Assembly: GCA_012295275.1 (NCBI GenBank)
Contig: CM022679.1
Span: 27,479,483 to 27,543,482 of the forward strand
Length of the DNA: 64,000 bases
Source of the DNA: Chrysomallon squamiferum
Taxonomy: Eukaryota; Mollusca; Gastropoda; Neomphalida; Peltospiridae
Reading direction: 5' to 3'
Every line of letters begins with the position of its first letter. Positions within the stretch are counted from its first letter, which is position 1. The position numbers were made by a program, and so were the translations under genes. Shown piece after piece: positions 51,033 to 63,639 of this stretch. The notes under the pieces are model-generated. The model searched no databases. It was not told the origin of the DNA and was given only the letters and a program-made list of their open reading frames with translations.

Positions 51033-52439
51033 ATACTTACATAAATCATAAACATAAATAAAAATAAAATAATACTTACATAAACAAAGACAGAAAAAAG
51101 GAAGAAGCAAACAAACCAAAACAAGCAAACGAACAAACAAAACAAATATATATATATATATATAAAACAAACAGATAAATAAACAACACCAACAACCAAA
51201 TATAACTTAAATACAGAAACGAACAAACAAAATAATACTTAAATAATTAAACAGACAAACAAACAAAATGCTACTTAAATAATTAAACAGACACATAAAT
51301 AAATAAATACTTAAATAAATAAACAAAAGAAATAAAAACAAAATAATACATATATAAAACAAACAAACAAACAAATAAATGTTAAGAAACTCAGTGAATT
51401 TTAATTTTATATATTATATAACTAGCAAACATGTACATAATTTTATACCTTCACATATATATATGCTCACACACACACATACAGACCTGTATTGAAACTT
51501 ATGTGACACAAACTTTCTTACGTCGCTGTCTGTCTACATGTGTAATAATATTTTATATACAAATACAACGCACGTACATTGAAACATACCTATCAACGTA
51601 TGTGGATACCAATTCAGATATTTGTTAAAAAAATCTACATACCAAACTAAAGACACACTGACTCGATTATATTCAAACATTAACAAATCCATCAGTCCGT
51701 ACACAGAGACACATATGTATGTGTGTGTATATACATACAGACACACACGCAGACACACACACACACATATATAATATATATATAACACATATACATACAT
51801 GCATGCAGTTATTCATAATATATACAATACATATATACATAATTAAATATTTACACACAGATACAGACATACATAGATAGACAGAAAAATGCATGCATAC
51901 ATACATATTATTTACATAATCATTCAAAGTAATTCAATGTAAGAAATAGATTTTTTTTTAAAGAAAGGAAAAGAAATTAAATGAGAAAAAAACAACAAAA
52001 AAACATATTAATCTCGTGAAAATGTTAACATCTGCTTTTAACACAAAATCAATAACGAGTTTCTCGTATTTAGATTAGATCTTTAATCATATTTAATTCA
52101 TTTTTATTTTGATTGCTTTTAATTATAACAAAATTAAAATTTTCTTTATCAAAACAGATGATCTATAGATTCTCTTTTACCCTTCAACTACGTCCTGTCG
52201 CGCGCGCGCACGCACACACACACAGACACACACACACATAAAATACGCATACATTAAACATAAATTAAAGTCTTCTTTAGATCGATGGTCTGAAAAGTCA
52301 GTGGTTTTAAAATGAGAATATTTTAGTATTGCAACAGTGTAACTGTAATCATTTCAAAACTGTAGTATACATTATTTCATCTATTGATCTAGTCACAAGT
52401 TTTAATGTTAACTAACAAATACAAAATATGTTTTAGTTT

Positions 52440-52500
52440 GTGGTAAGCGCTCTTTCATAATCGTTAGGAGCTGCTTTGAATAAATTCACAAGTTTGAAAT
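52440..52500. repeat. Dispersed repeat, first of two copies
   Basis: GTAAGCGCTCTTTCATAATCGTT...GAATAAATTCACAAGTTTGA here matches GTAAGCGCTCTGTCACAATCGTT...GAATAAATTGACAAGTTTGA at 54181-54245, in the same orientation 1.7 kb apart. No target-site duplication or terminal structure was recognised. Confidence 0.6.
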
Positions 52501-52589
52501 TGTAACGTACTGCACCTTTTCTTAGTCGCAGACAATACAACGTCTGTTTTCATTTTTAAATATCGAAAAAAAAAAAAAAAACATTTTTA

Positions 52590-52810
52590 AAAATTAATAA
52601 CTGCGATCTCTGCGTCAGAGTAATGAATGGGTGTATCCCATCGATTGCCACACCCACACTTATCCCAGGTTCGAGCAAGCAGGTGCAATTTTGTACAGAC
52701 CTGAAGAAAGGTTTCGCTGTGTTTCTGACCTCTGCCTCTGATGTTTTGTCTGACTTTTATACACGTGAAAGACTTTGCTCTACGACACATTTGTCAAACG
52801 TCATATAATT
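52590..52810 (-). other. GC-richer stretch with overlapping short open frames, unassigned
   Basis: Both strands are open for about 60 codons. On the minus strand a DKC followed by CTKLHLL...WDKCGCG is faintly reminiscent of the PAN modules downstream. However, frames shift and stops occur, so at best it is a decayed exon. An AGGTTCGAGCAAG box on the plus strand could instead mark a tRNA-derived SINE. Neither reading is established. Confidence 0.25.
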
Positions 52811-52860
52811 ATTGTTCTCTCTTATCTCTTTGAAAGTTCATATAAACCGATCCATGGTTT

Positions 52861-52891
<31 letters not shown>

Positions 52892-52940
52892 AAGAGTATA
52901 TCTTCGTATGGTGAAAGAAGGTTTGTCTCACACACACACA

Positions 52941-52972
<32 letters not shown>

Positions 52973-54270
52973 ACACTTATATATATATTTATTACGCTAT
53001 TAGGAAAAATGTCGAGAGTCTTATTAAAATAAAGCGTTTATGCTCACCTCGCTATTAGTCAGCAGATTAATGTAAAAACGGATGCGCTTTTTGCCCGAGA
53101 TTTTACCCCCGGGGAATCAAAGGTTTTTTGAGAAAAAAATATGTCAGTCAAAATAAAAAAAACAAGAATGACAAGAATGTTATTTGGAGCCGTAAAAAAA
53201 AAAAAAAAAAAAAAAAATTAAAATGTGATTCCAAACGACAAGAAATATATTCACATACAAGAAAATCCTCATATACACATAAACAAAACAAAAAAGTAAA
53301 TAAATAAACACACAAAAAATCCTCTGATTCTTACAAATTTATGAATATACACTGACAAATACAAAATACTATGATATTTCGTTACAGAATGATTTAAAAA
53401 AAAAAAAAAAACTGAAAAACAATATCGTACCTTCTTTCGATATTCGATGTCTTTAAAGAGAGGAAAAAAAATAATCCAACACAGCCTCGTTTTCAGTTAT
53501 ATCATTCCCAAGTGTCGTGTGAACTGAAATATGGAATTTTTTTTAATTTTTTTTATTTTAAATTCCGCCTTCGGTCGTTTAACCAGTAACGTAATGTCAG
53601 AGTGAAACGAGTCATCTTATTTGTCAGTTCTTGTCGCAGTCCCTACGTGAGCGTTTCCTTTGCAGTGTGTAAACAACTCGCCTCAGCCTATCCTGACAGA
53701 ACGTAGACTAAAGCGGCTCTTGTATTGTCGTCGTTACTTATTGAGTGTAGGCAATGTAAAACACGCCTAACGTATGTCGGTCACACTTGTTGTTATTGTC
53801 TGAATAGAGGAATATTTGTTCGACGAAACATTCTAACTTTCACGGTTATTAGACATGCAGCTAAAGTGCAGTCGCATGATGTTTTTTTTTTTTTTTTTTT
53901 TTTTTTTCTTTCTTGTTTTCCTAATATTTTAGTACTTGAATGGTTTCTGTTTTGGCGGGGACACGCTTCCAAATCACTTCGAGTGATGATTTTTATCGTC
54001 TGATGCGTTCTCTTTACTCTGTTGTTGTTTGACCGTCTTTGAGTACGAAGCACGAAACAAGAATAATAAAGTATCTAACAGACGTGGAACTTGTGACTAT
54101 TGTTTGTGTTAGTCTTGTTGAGTAAGTTTCCCCCATTTGGAAAATGTTTGGTTTGACGTCATTAAAATATTTTTCTTTCATAGTAAGCGCTCTGTCACAA
54201 TCGTTTGTGGTTGCCGTGAATAAATTGACAAGTTTGACATTACTGAGATAGAATACATTTACGTTTTGCT

Positions 54271-54306
<36 letters not shown>

Positions 54307-55312
54307 GTTAATGTTTATTGTTCAAACATAAATATACAAATATGGGACATTTTTCGAACATAAAATACCAGCTGCGATATTCAGGCTGTTTTAACTTTCA
54401 AAGCCAGCCACATTTTTATTTACATTTTCCACACGAGCCAAACACCATGACATATTTACCAAGGTTTAAAGATAAGCAGATTTAACACTTCTAAAAATTT
54501 GAACTCGTGAATTCATTTTTTTTTTTTTTTTGTCTCATTATTAAAATATATCATTTGTAAAGTAACTTAAAGCAGTGATAATGTTTAAATCGCGTTAAAA
54601 TTAAAGTATAATAAGTTGAACGTAACAGCTGGAGGCTGCTGTGCAGTGTTTAGTCAAATAAAGAATATGGCGCTCGTTTTGTGAACACCGGTTGTCAGCC
54701 ACTTAGAGTCGTGTCTTACAAACTGAATGTAAGAAATATTTAAAGCGTGTGAACAATTAACTTAGTATAGCGTTTAGAAAAAGAGGTAACCTTTTATAAT
54801 AGTTTCCTAAATTTTGACATAACTGTTTATGGTCAAAACGAACTGAAGAAATTCGCGACTATCACCTTACTGAGCTGAGTTAAACTTCTCGTACGGTTCA
54901 AACTGCGTGTGTTGTTTGAAGAAAGTGCAAAAATGATATACAGTTTATTTATTTTTTGTCAGGTGGCAAAAACGACTCAAGAAATACAAATTCTCTTAAG
55001 TCTACAATCGCGACAGCTTTGCTTGTCAAACGTAAAGTGGTCGTTAAACAGAAGAAAATAATACGACTAAATCGACGATCTTTTTATGAAGTATTTAGCA
55101 GTAAGGACGTTTTTTGGTTGTTGTTTTTTTTTTAAATGCGTTTTCCCACAAATATACTGTCTTGATAACCGAGTGAATTTGCGGTGATTGAAATCGGAAA
55201 AAAGTCTCATATCACAAGGACTGAATATTTCTTTCGTAAATGAAATGTTTTCATATTGATGCAATGTTCGTTCTGTTTTTTTATACTTAATGTTCGTTCT
55301 GTTATTTATCTC

Positions 55313-55660
<348 letters not shown>

Positions 55661-57129
55661 CCGTCCCTCTCCCCCTCTCTCTCTGTTTACTTAATACCCT
55701 TCTTCGTTCGTTCTTTCTGTATTTTCGACAACTTGAACAAGTCCGGCTCTAGCTAGAATTTGTTTGTATAGGTAGGTAATAGAAAATCTTTGCCAGTTGA
55801 CTATTGTCATTTTATAATCCTCGGTCAGTAGGTTCAATAAAATTATTATAAAGATTATTCTTCATGCTTCATTGACTTGATATATTCCTACGTCAGATAA
55901 ATTCGAGTGTTGGTTTACAATGCTCACAACGTTTTTTACAGGCGCCATTACAATAAAATGCAATGTGGGAACAAGTATGAAAACATTGTGACATTGCTTG
56001 CTGATTCGCGAAGCCGTTTACAGACAGCATAAGGTATAATTATAAAGAGAGAATAATAGATATCGTGCGTGGGTTTATGCATACAAATATATACACACAC
56101 ATACATGCATGTTCATACATATATACAAATATGCATACATATTTAGACAGCTGCATACATAGAAAGATACCTAAATAAATATATAAACAATTAAATAAAT
56201 TAAAACAATATATAATATAAATACACTTACAGTAAATAAAATATAATGCATAATTTCCAGATTTTCATTCCTGCTGGTGAAAACACTTGAATAAGAGAGA
56301 AGACATTTTCTTTTTGGGTCATCTAACAATACACAGAAAGCTGTTACTTACACAATATTGTTCGTGTGTTATTGCTCAAATGACATTGTAAATAAGAGTT
56401 CAATTTATACTGCTACTACTACTACTACTACTTTACTACTACTACTACTACTACTACTACTAATAATAATAATAATCATAATAGCAATAACAAAAATAAT
56501 AACAGATAAAAGGGAGATACATAGAAATGGTAGAGAGAAGAGAGTTGCTTCAAATTTCGAGTTGATCTTTCTTTCATTATTTACATGCACTTTTACTTAA
56601 CTTATTTGCAAACCATCTGTTATTATAATTTTATTTTATTTTTATATTATTATTATTATTATAATTAGATTTTAATTTTCATTTTAAAAAATACACATAC
56701 ACTTAGCATTCGTAATATGAACAAATTACTCGTCAAAATTCATTCTTCATTTTTCCCTGAACTTGTGTGTAAATATGCCTAATTAGACGAAATCGCAAAA
56801 GCAAATTGAAGAAATGTAAAGGAAAACATCTGATGCAATACTTTCAATGACTTTGTGCCGTTTATTAGTCTATGTCAATATTTGGCTGCTTTTAACTCGC
56901 GTATCTTAAACAGCTGGACACAGACCTGTGTAAATACGAAATTCTGTGCATCATTATTATTTACATAATATGCCAGTCGTTCTGTCTCTCGTTTCATCTG
57001 CCCACTTTCTCTTTCTTTTGTATGCATGTATGTATGTATGTGTATGCATGTTTGTATGTGTGTATGTATGTATGTATGTAGTTTAGGGTTTTGAATATTC
57101 TCTGTCTTATGTACGTCTGAATAGACTCT

Positions 57130-57292
57130 GCACACAGACAATATTCGGGAACGCACTGGCGCAGGAGGACAAAGTCCAATCACGACCTCACAAACCTGTC
57201 AGATACCGCTGACCAGACTCGAACATTATGGCACCAATTCGCCCGCACTTCGAAGGCGGACAATGTTACCGTTCGGCCATGAAACAACCTTG
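57130..57292 (-). mobile_element. tRNA-derived SINE
   Basis: On the minus strand TGGCCGAACGG (57279-57269) fits the RNA polymerase III A box and TGTTCGAGTCT (57225-57215) fits the B box, separated by about 43 bp. The surrounding sequence is tRNA-like (TCCGCCTTCGAAGTGCGGGC). A unique-looking body continues to about 57130, and a TATG-type microsatellite lies further downstream (about 57025-57080). Target-site duplications were not identified. Confidence 0.6.
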
Positions 57293-57299
57293 TATGAAT

Positions 57300-57992
57300 G
57301 TATGAATGTATGTATGTATGTATGTATGTATGTATATTTTTGTGTGGATGTATGTATGTGTGCGTGTGTACGTGTGTGTGTATATTTTTATTATGTGTGT
57401 ATGTGTGTTACTTTGTACGTGTGTATGTATATTTATTGTGTGGGTTAACTCCCACTTAGCGTAAAACTTCAAAAAATCGGTCTCCCATATAGTCTAAATG
57501 ATGTTGGGATACCTGGGCCAAATGTTTTCATAGTAATTTTTTTTTTTATATTAAGTGAAGATAGTAAATTTGACTATGGTCGAGTGTATATTTTTTTTAT
57601 TAAGAGCTATTGTCCGTGTTGATATTAGTGAATATAGCTCAGCAGATATCAGTGTGTCTGAGTGAATAGAATACGGCATAGAATGGTGTTTCCTCCGTGT
57701 TTCCAGGTGTCGAAATGAACGGATGATTTTGTTTTCATTACACCCAGTGTATCATCCGATACTCACAAGAATCATGCAAACTAGCCATCCCTTTTAGGGA
57801 CAACGCTGATGTCCAGATGTATTGATACAGACTACAACACGAATGCAACAGACTGACCAAAGATAATCCCATACCACCCAACTCCCATCAAAACCCAATG
57901 TTGTTGAATAAATAAAGAAAGATAAAGAAATAAACAAATAAGATTAAACAAACAAACAAAATAAAAGTAATATAAATGAATAAATAAACAAA

Positions 57993-58023
<31 letters not shown>

Positions 58024-58616
58024 AACATATTTAAAGAAAGATAGAAAGTATAAACCGTTTTAAACAATCATTTTATTTCTGTAGCCGATGAATAAATAAA
58101 CAAACGTTAAATAAATAAAACATTTAGAACACTGAACGTAAGTAAACCATTTGATGGAGATAACTGATCATTTTATTTTAATACGCAGCATCCATAAAAC
58201 TGTGAATTTGTAAACATTTGGAACAAAACGTCAGTGACATATATCTAATGATGGATGAATGTGTGTGAATGTGTTTGTGTTTATATTACACACAGCAATA
58301 TTACAATACAATCAACATTTGAGCTACGTTATCGTAGAACACACTATTTTAAATCTCTAGTCCAAGGAAATAATGATGTCATGTACTAGGTCACTGGCAA
58401 GAAACGGAAGGAAATAAAACTCAGTTTAATATAATATGATAACAGGCTCTGAAACGTCTGTTAGAAATCGTGGTAATAAAACCCTTTATATAAATATATA
58501 TAGTGTATTAAAAAATACAAATAAAATAACCTACTACTACTACTAATAATAATAAACGACGTGGTATTAACATATATATATATTAAAAAATGTGTTAAAA
58601 AATTCAAATAAAATAA

Positions 58617-58647
<31 letters not shown>

Positions 58648-58708
58648 AACGACGTGGTAGACGTGTGTCCAAATCTCCATGGAAACTGGCAGATGACTGA
58701 AGATGATT
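57300..58708. other. Gap between the SINE and the phosphatase gene
   Basis: TATG (57297-57350) and AAAT (57975-58024) repeats plus unique AT-rich DNA. No exon recognised. Confidence 0.55.
58500..58655. repeat. Direct duplication of about 75 bp, including an ACT tract
   Basis: TGTATTAAAAAATACAAATAAAATAA...CTACTACTA...AAACGACGTGGTA is followed by a second copy with an expanded ACT run. It lies directly downstream of the phosphatase stop codon, so it is probably 3' UTR. Confidence 0.75.
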
Positions 58709-59093
58709 TCAGAGATTGGCATACGCTAATTCACAGAAGAAAGTGAAATCCTCCTGTAATAAAATAAATAAATAAATAAATAAATAATAGCAATAAAATA
58801 AAATACTCAGTCTTAATAATTAGAGAAAAGAAAATTAAGATTACCAAGTGACTCTTTTACTATTAAAGGATTCATAGAACAGCAATACTTGGACGATGCA
58901 GCATCAGCGTTCATAAAGAACCGTGCTTTCTAAGTCAAATTTTTATTTCGATTTCATTTTGCAGATAGTAACTTGAAATTCTGACCAGTAAACGACGATA
59001 TCCATGGCTTTACTCGAAACGTTCAAAATGTGGTGTTTGAAATATGAAGACATTAAGTTCAACGCTTTATTTATTTATTTATTTACTTATTAA

Positions 59094-59159
<66 letters not shown>

Positions 59160-59709
59160 TTATATTTTTTATTTATATTTTTTATTTTTTGGCCCACTGG
59201 ATATTTTAAGAGTAACAATATTCCTTTGACCAACCTTTAGACAGAACTAAAAACAACGTACAACAAAACTATTATCAGAAAGAAACTAGGAGAAAAGAAT
59301 TTCTTGTTAGAAATGTTTCCACTAACAGTTACATGCCGCGAGACTTATATTCCACAACAACTGAACTGAACTGAATACATTGTCACAGCATAACTGGTTT
59401 GATTGATAACAATGTCGTATGAACTGCAGTTACAGTATACCCAAGATAAAACGACCATCAGCAGAATATATATTTATACTGCGTAATGTCAGTTAATAGA
59501 AAGCAAATATATTTTATTTACGTAATACCAGTTAATTAGAACTTTTGTAATAGACAACTTACATTTGGTATTTTAACTATTAACTAATACTTTATGACGG
59601 TAGAATATAAAATGAAACTGTAGGAAAATAAATTAATAAGGATTAGAAACATAGTACGAAAAACATAATAAAAAATAACAACAGCCACACACAAAAAGCC
59701 CCCAAAAAA

Positions 59710-59760
<51 letters not shown>

Positions 59761-60223
59761 TTCAAATAGAATTAAAAAAAATACAGCGCCAACACACGTT
59801 AACATATAGAGCGGATGCATACTCAGTCTTTTATGGAATTTTCTACACACTTCGTTATTTGTGATTTTTTTTCTATTAATTATTAACTGTACTAATAATA
59901 AAAAATGACGGTAAAGAAAAGAAAAGAAAAGAAAAAGAACTAAAAATAACGATTGCAAACAAAATAAGAAAAAACAACAAACAAATACCAACAAAACAAA
60001 ACAACAACAACAAAAAAGCCCGACACACACAAACACAAATAATAAAAAAAAATACAGCGTCACAAAATAACTTATAAAGTTGATGCATACTCAGTCTTTT
60101 AAGGAATTTCTACAAAACTCTTTATGAAATATATGAACAAATAAGAGACCTTTGAAAACTGTACATTTGGTAGCTGCGTTTGAAAGCTCCACACCCACAC
60201 ACACCCACACGAAATCCACATAG

Positions 60224-60263
<40 letters not shown>

Positions 60264-60350
60264 CAAAAAAAAAAATAAAAAAATACAGACAAAACACACG
60301 TTAATATATTACAAAAATAAATAAATAATAATAATAAGAAACAACAAAAA

Positions 60351-60438
<88 letters not shown>

Positions 60439-60984
60439 CGCATACTCAGTCTTTTAAGGAATTTTCTACATATTTCGATAAAAAAAAAGTCGCACAAACA
60501 AAAATTCAAATAATAAAATACAGCAACTAGGCCAGAGAACTTACAGTTAACGTATACTCAGTCTTTTAAGGAATTTTCTACAAATCTCTTAATGCAATGT
60601 GAAGTAAGCGGGTAAATGTTAGTTTCTATGCGTTACCGCGGACTCGTTGTTTTAATGTAAAACTTTGTAATAAATTAAAAGTCACTAACAAGTGAATGGT
60701 ATCATACTAAAGATACTTTAACAATATGTGACCATAGTGTTTTCAGACATAATATATATATATATATATATTTAGTAACAAATCAGAGACCTTTGAAAAC
60801 TCAACGTTTTGTAGTAGCGTTTGAAAGCGTCTGATGTTGTTGAAAATCTCAACTTCTGAGTCGAGCTGAATCCCAGACAAAATGTTGTTAACTATACACA
60901 ACATGATCGCCTTCTTTTCTTCAGTATCTCTGAAATAATAATAATAATAACAACAACTAAAACAACAACAAGAACAAGAACAAG

Positions 60985-61020
<36 letters not shown>

Positions 61021-61888
61021 AAATAATAATAATGGTGATGGTAATAATGATGATGCTGATGATGATAAGAAGAATTCTAAAAATGAAAGTTATTTTTATA
61101 ATTACAAATTTTATTTGATTAATTTTTTTAATTTAATCGAATAACATTAAGCACGAATTATTTGTTTTGTCATGTCATTCATTCCTTCATTCCTTCATTC
61201 ATCCACCCACCCATCCACCCACCCATCCACCCATCATTCCTTCATTTATTCAGTCACTTATTGACATGATACACCTGCACGTAATTCTCACCTGTAGACA
61301 ATTGTGACAGGACGTGATCTTGTTTTCTCTTGCTCTGTTTGCATCTTTAGAACCAGGGTTGTCAGACTGGTTATTAGTTTTGTAGGATCTGTTGTTGGTG
61401 GCCATCGCTGTACACAGTAATGTTCAATCTGCCTTTCTTGTGTTTCTCTCTGTTATAGATTTATTTATACTTATTACTGAACGTTATATTAGTATTAGAA
61501 TCAGGAGGAGAGAGAACCAGAGAGACAGAGAGAGAGAATCAAAGAGAAAGACACACAGAAAAATATACACTATAGGTAGAGAGATAAATAGAAAGACTGG
61601 AAGGTAGACAGGTTCTATATAGTTTGTAAAATAAACACAAACACACACCCACACACAGATAGATGATATATAGATAGACGATATATAGATATATAGATCG
61701 ATAGATAGAAAAGTGGATAGGTAGGGGCTAAGTGGCTAGGATTAAATACAACACAGATATGTGTATACTGAGACACGAAAGAGTAAGGACCGGACTGAGA
61801 GAAAGAAAGGGTTACAGAAAACGAGGGACAAACAATTCAGCCAAGAAGAACGACCGGACTGAGAGAAAGAAGAACGAATACCAAGTAA

Positions 61889-61931
<43 letters not shown>

Positions 61932-63510
61932 AAATCAAGTAAAGTAGTAGTCACAAAACGAAGGAACAAAGAAAGAGAAGGAAAAGTATACGTGATTTGT
62001 ATGATGTAACTGTCTATGAGAAAACCTTTGTGTGAACAAGCAGTGTTTTTTCTGTTATCTGCTCAATGTCCGGCCTCTCTTGTAGAGCTATGATTGTGTT
62101 TTCACCGTGTTGTACAGTCTGGCCTGCAGCAGGAATCAGATCACTGAACTGGAATTTAAAAAGAAAGAAAAGAATTGGTTACAGTTACATTACAAAGTTT
62201 ACACAAGTTAATGAGGATATAACTTTATTTCGGATTTTCCCCATTTGTTCGTCCATCCATCTCCATCCGTCCATACTTTCATTTATTCATTCATTCGATT
62301 ATTCCACTGATATCATCAGATACTGTACCGTCTTGATATTATTTTTTATTTTTCATTTTTTTTGGATGTCTAAATCGCCAGAATTTTTTTAAATTCTGAA
62401 TACATATAAATAACCTCGTAGAGATTTCTTATTTAATAGTAATAATTGTTTAGATTTGTTATTTTACTTACATGTGAACTGAGAGTAATAATTTAATAGA
62501 TTTGTTATTTTACTTACATCTGAACTCACAGTAATAATTGTGTAGATTTGTTATTTTATTTACATCTGAACTGATAGTAATAATTGTGTAGATTTGTTAT
62601 TTTACTTACATCTGAACTGATAGTAATAGTCGTGTATATTTGTTGTTTTACTTACATCTGAACTGATAGTAATAATTGTACAGGATTCATTTTCAGTGAC
62701 CAGTCTCCAGAAACTTTCTTCAGATCCTTTTTTATAACACGTCATCAAGTATCCATGTGTAGAGATTACAGACTGAAACGAGTTGACAAGTCACAAACAA
62801 TTACTTAACACATCTTTATTTATTTATTTATTTATTGACTAGTTAGCAGAGGTACACAATCAAGGAGTATATTTATTGATATTTAGTACAGTTGTGGATA
62901 TAAGGATAAAGAGACTAATAGATACAGATGGAAAAACGTATGGACGTATGTACGAATCGATGCATGAACAGAAGAAAGGTGGAAGTGGACACACAATTTG
63001 AATCAAAAAAATCTTCATCGTGCTTACTGGTAGACGAAGTGAGAAAAATTCCTGATGACCATGAATCCAAAGCATGTACTTATTAGCAGTATCTGTGAAA
63101 AAAAGAAAGACAAATGTGTATATTATATATATATAAACGAATTACGTAATTATTACAATACTTACATTCATACATAAGACACAAAACCAAACTTACACAC
63201 ACATATACACAAACATACACACATACACATACACGTGTATATAAATATGTGTATATGTATATTTTGTGTATGTGTATGTATGTAATCTCAAGTGCTTGAT
63301 ATTATACAGTTATACAGTTAGTTCGAGATAAAATAAAACACTACTGGAAAGAGTACAAGACGTGTTAGCATGTTTACAATTTTAATATTCTATTTTTGTT
63401 ATTATTATTATTATTATTTCATTTTTAGATTTATTTATTTATTTTTTGTTTTAACTTCGTGTAAGAGTAAACTCACTTTGATATGGATTTTCACTGAGTG
63501 ATTCAATTTC
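58709..63510 (-). CDS. Protein tyrosine phosphatase-like domain, C-terminal part, probable pseudophosphatase
   Basis: Seven minus-strand exons join in one frame: 63477-63510, 63028-63092, 62656-62772, 62026-62148, 61292-61407, 60791-60929 and 58709-58753 (stop). Recognisable PTP features, in order, are a FWRLVTENESCTIITIS segment (PTP consensus FWRMVWE...IVM), LIPAAGQTVQHG (WP-x-x-G region), RWPPTTDPTKL (WPD-loop position), RPVTIVYRDTEEKK at the phosphatase loop, and EDFTFFCELAYANL as the last helix (consensus EQYxFxYxAL). The WPD Asp is Pro, and the HCxxGxxR loop is replaced, lacking the nucleophilic Cys. That is typical of inactive D2 domains of receptor PTPs. About 15 residues before the WP motif are not accounted for, so a small exon may be missing, and the donor after exon 4 is weak. 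Upstream exons lie beyond 64000. Confidence 0.68.
59096..59160. repeat. ATT microsatellite
   Basis: Uninterrupted ATT run in the last intron of the phosphatase-like gene. Confidence 0.93.
59710..59759. repeat. CA microsatellite
   Basis: A pure CA run of about 50 bp inside the first unit of the terminal-exon-like tandem repeat. A similar run recurs at 60229-60258 in another unit. Confidence 0.92.
59780..60600 (-). repeat. Degenerate tandem repeat carrying four terminal-exon-like segments
   Basis: The minus-strand segment GTAGAAAATTCCTTAAAAGACTGAGTATGC recurs with stop codons at 60558, 60446, 60091 and 59823. The first copy (60558-60587) follows TTAAG and could encode RFVENSLKD-stop. The fourth could encode CVENSIKD-stop; the third is frameshifted, and the second lacks an AG. 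A partial copy of the end of phosphatase exon 60791-60929 (CTTTGAAAACT...TTTGAAAGC) also recurs at 60149-60190. GA/TA microsatellite sequence fills 60360-60436. Confidence 0.7.
61887..61932. repeat. AAAT microsatellite
   Basis: Tetranucleotide run in a phosphatase intron, next to two copies of GGACCGGACTGAGAGAAAGAA-like sequence (about 61788 and 61850). Confidence 0.9.
62440..62690 (-). repeat. Minisatellite of about 46 bp spanning a splice donor, about five units
   Basis: On the minus strand each unit reads ATTACTATCAGTTCAGAT, then GTAAGTAAAATAACAAATCTACACA. The first unit is the true 3' end and donor of phosphatase exon 62656-62772. Four more copies follow in the intron, and each still has GT at the donor position (one as GTAAAT). 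Confidence 0.88.
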
Positions 63511-63606
63511 CTGTAAAAAGAATCAAACATTTCAAACAGTGATTTTTACATAAGACAATACGTCTTTACATAGACCGCCCTAATTTAGTTAACTGTATTT
63601 TAAGAA

Positions 63607-63639
<33 letters not shown>

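Noticed and set aside
60558-60587. RFVENSLKD-stop as the only C terminus of the phosphatase-like gene
   Set aside because: The exon at 58709-58753 fits the last PTP helix better, and the RFVENSLKD segment is one of four tandem copies. It is kept only as a possible alternative.
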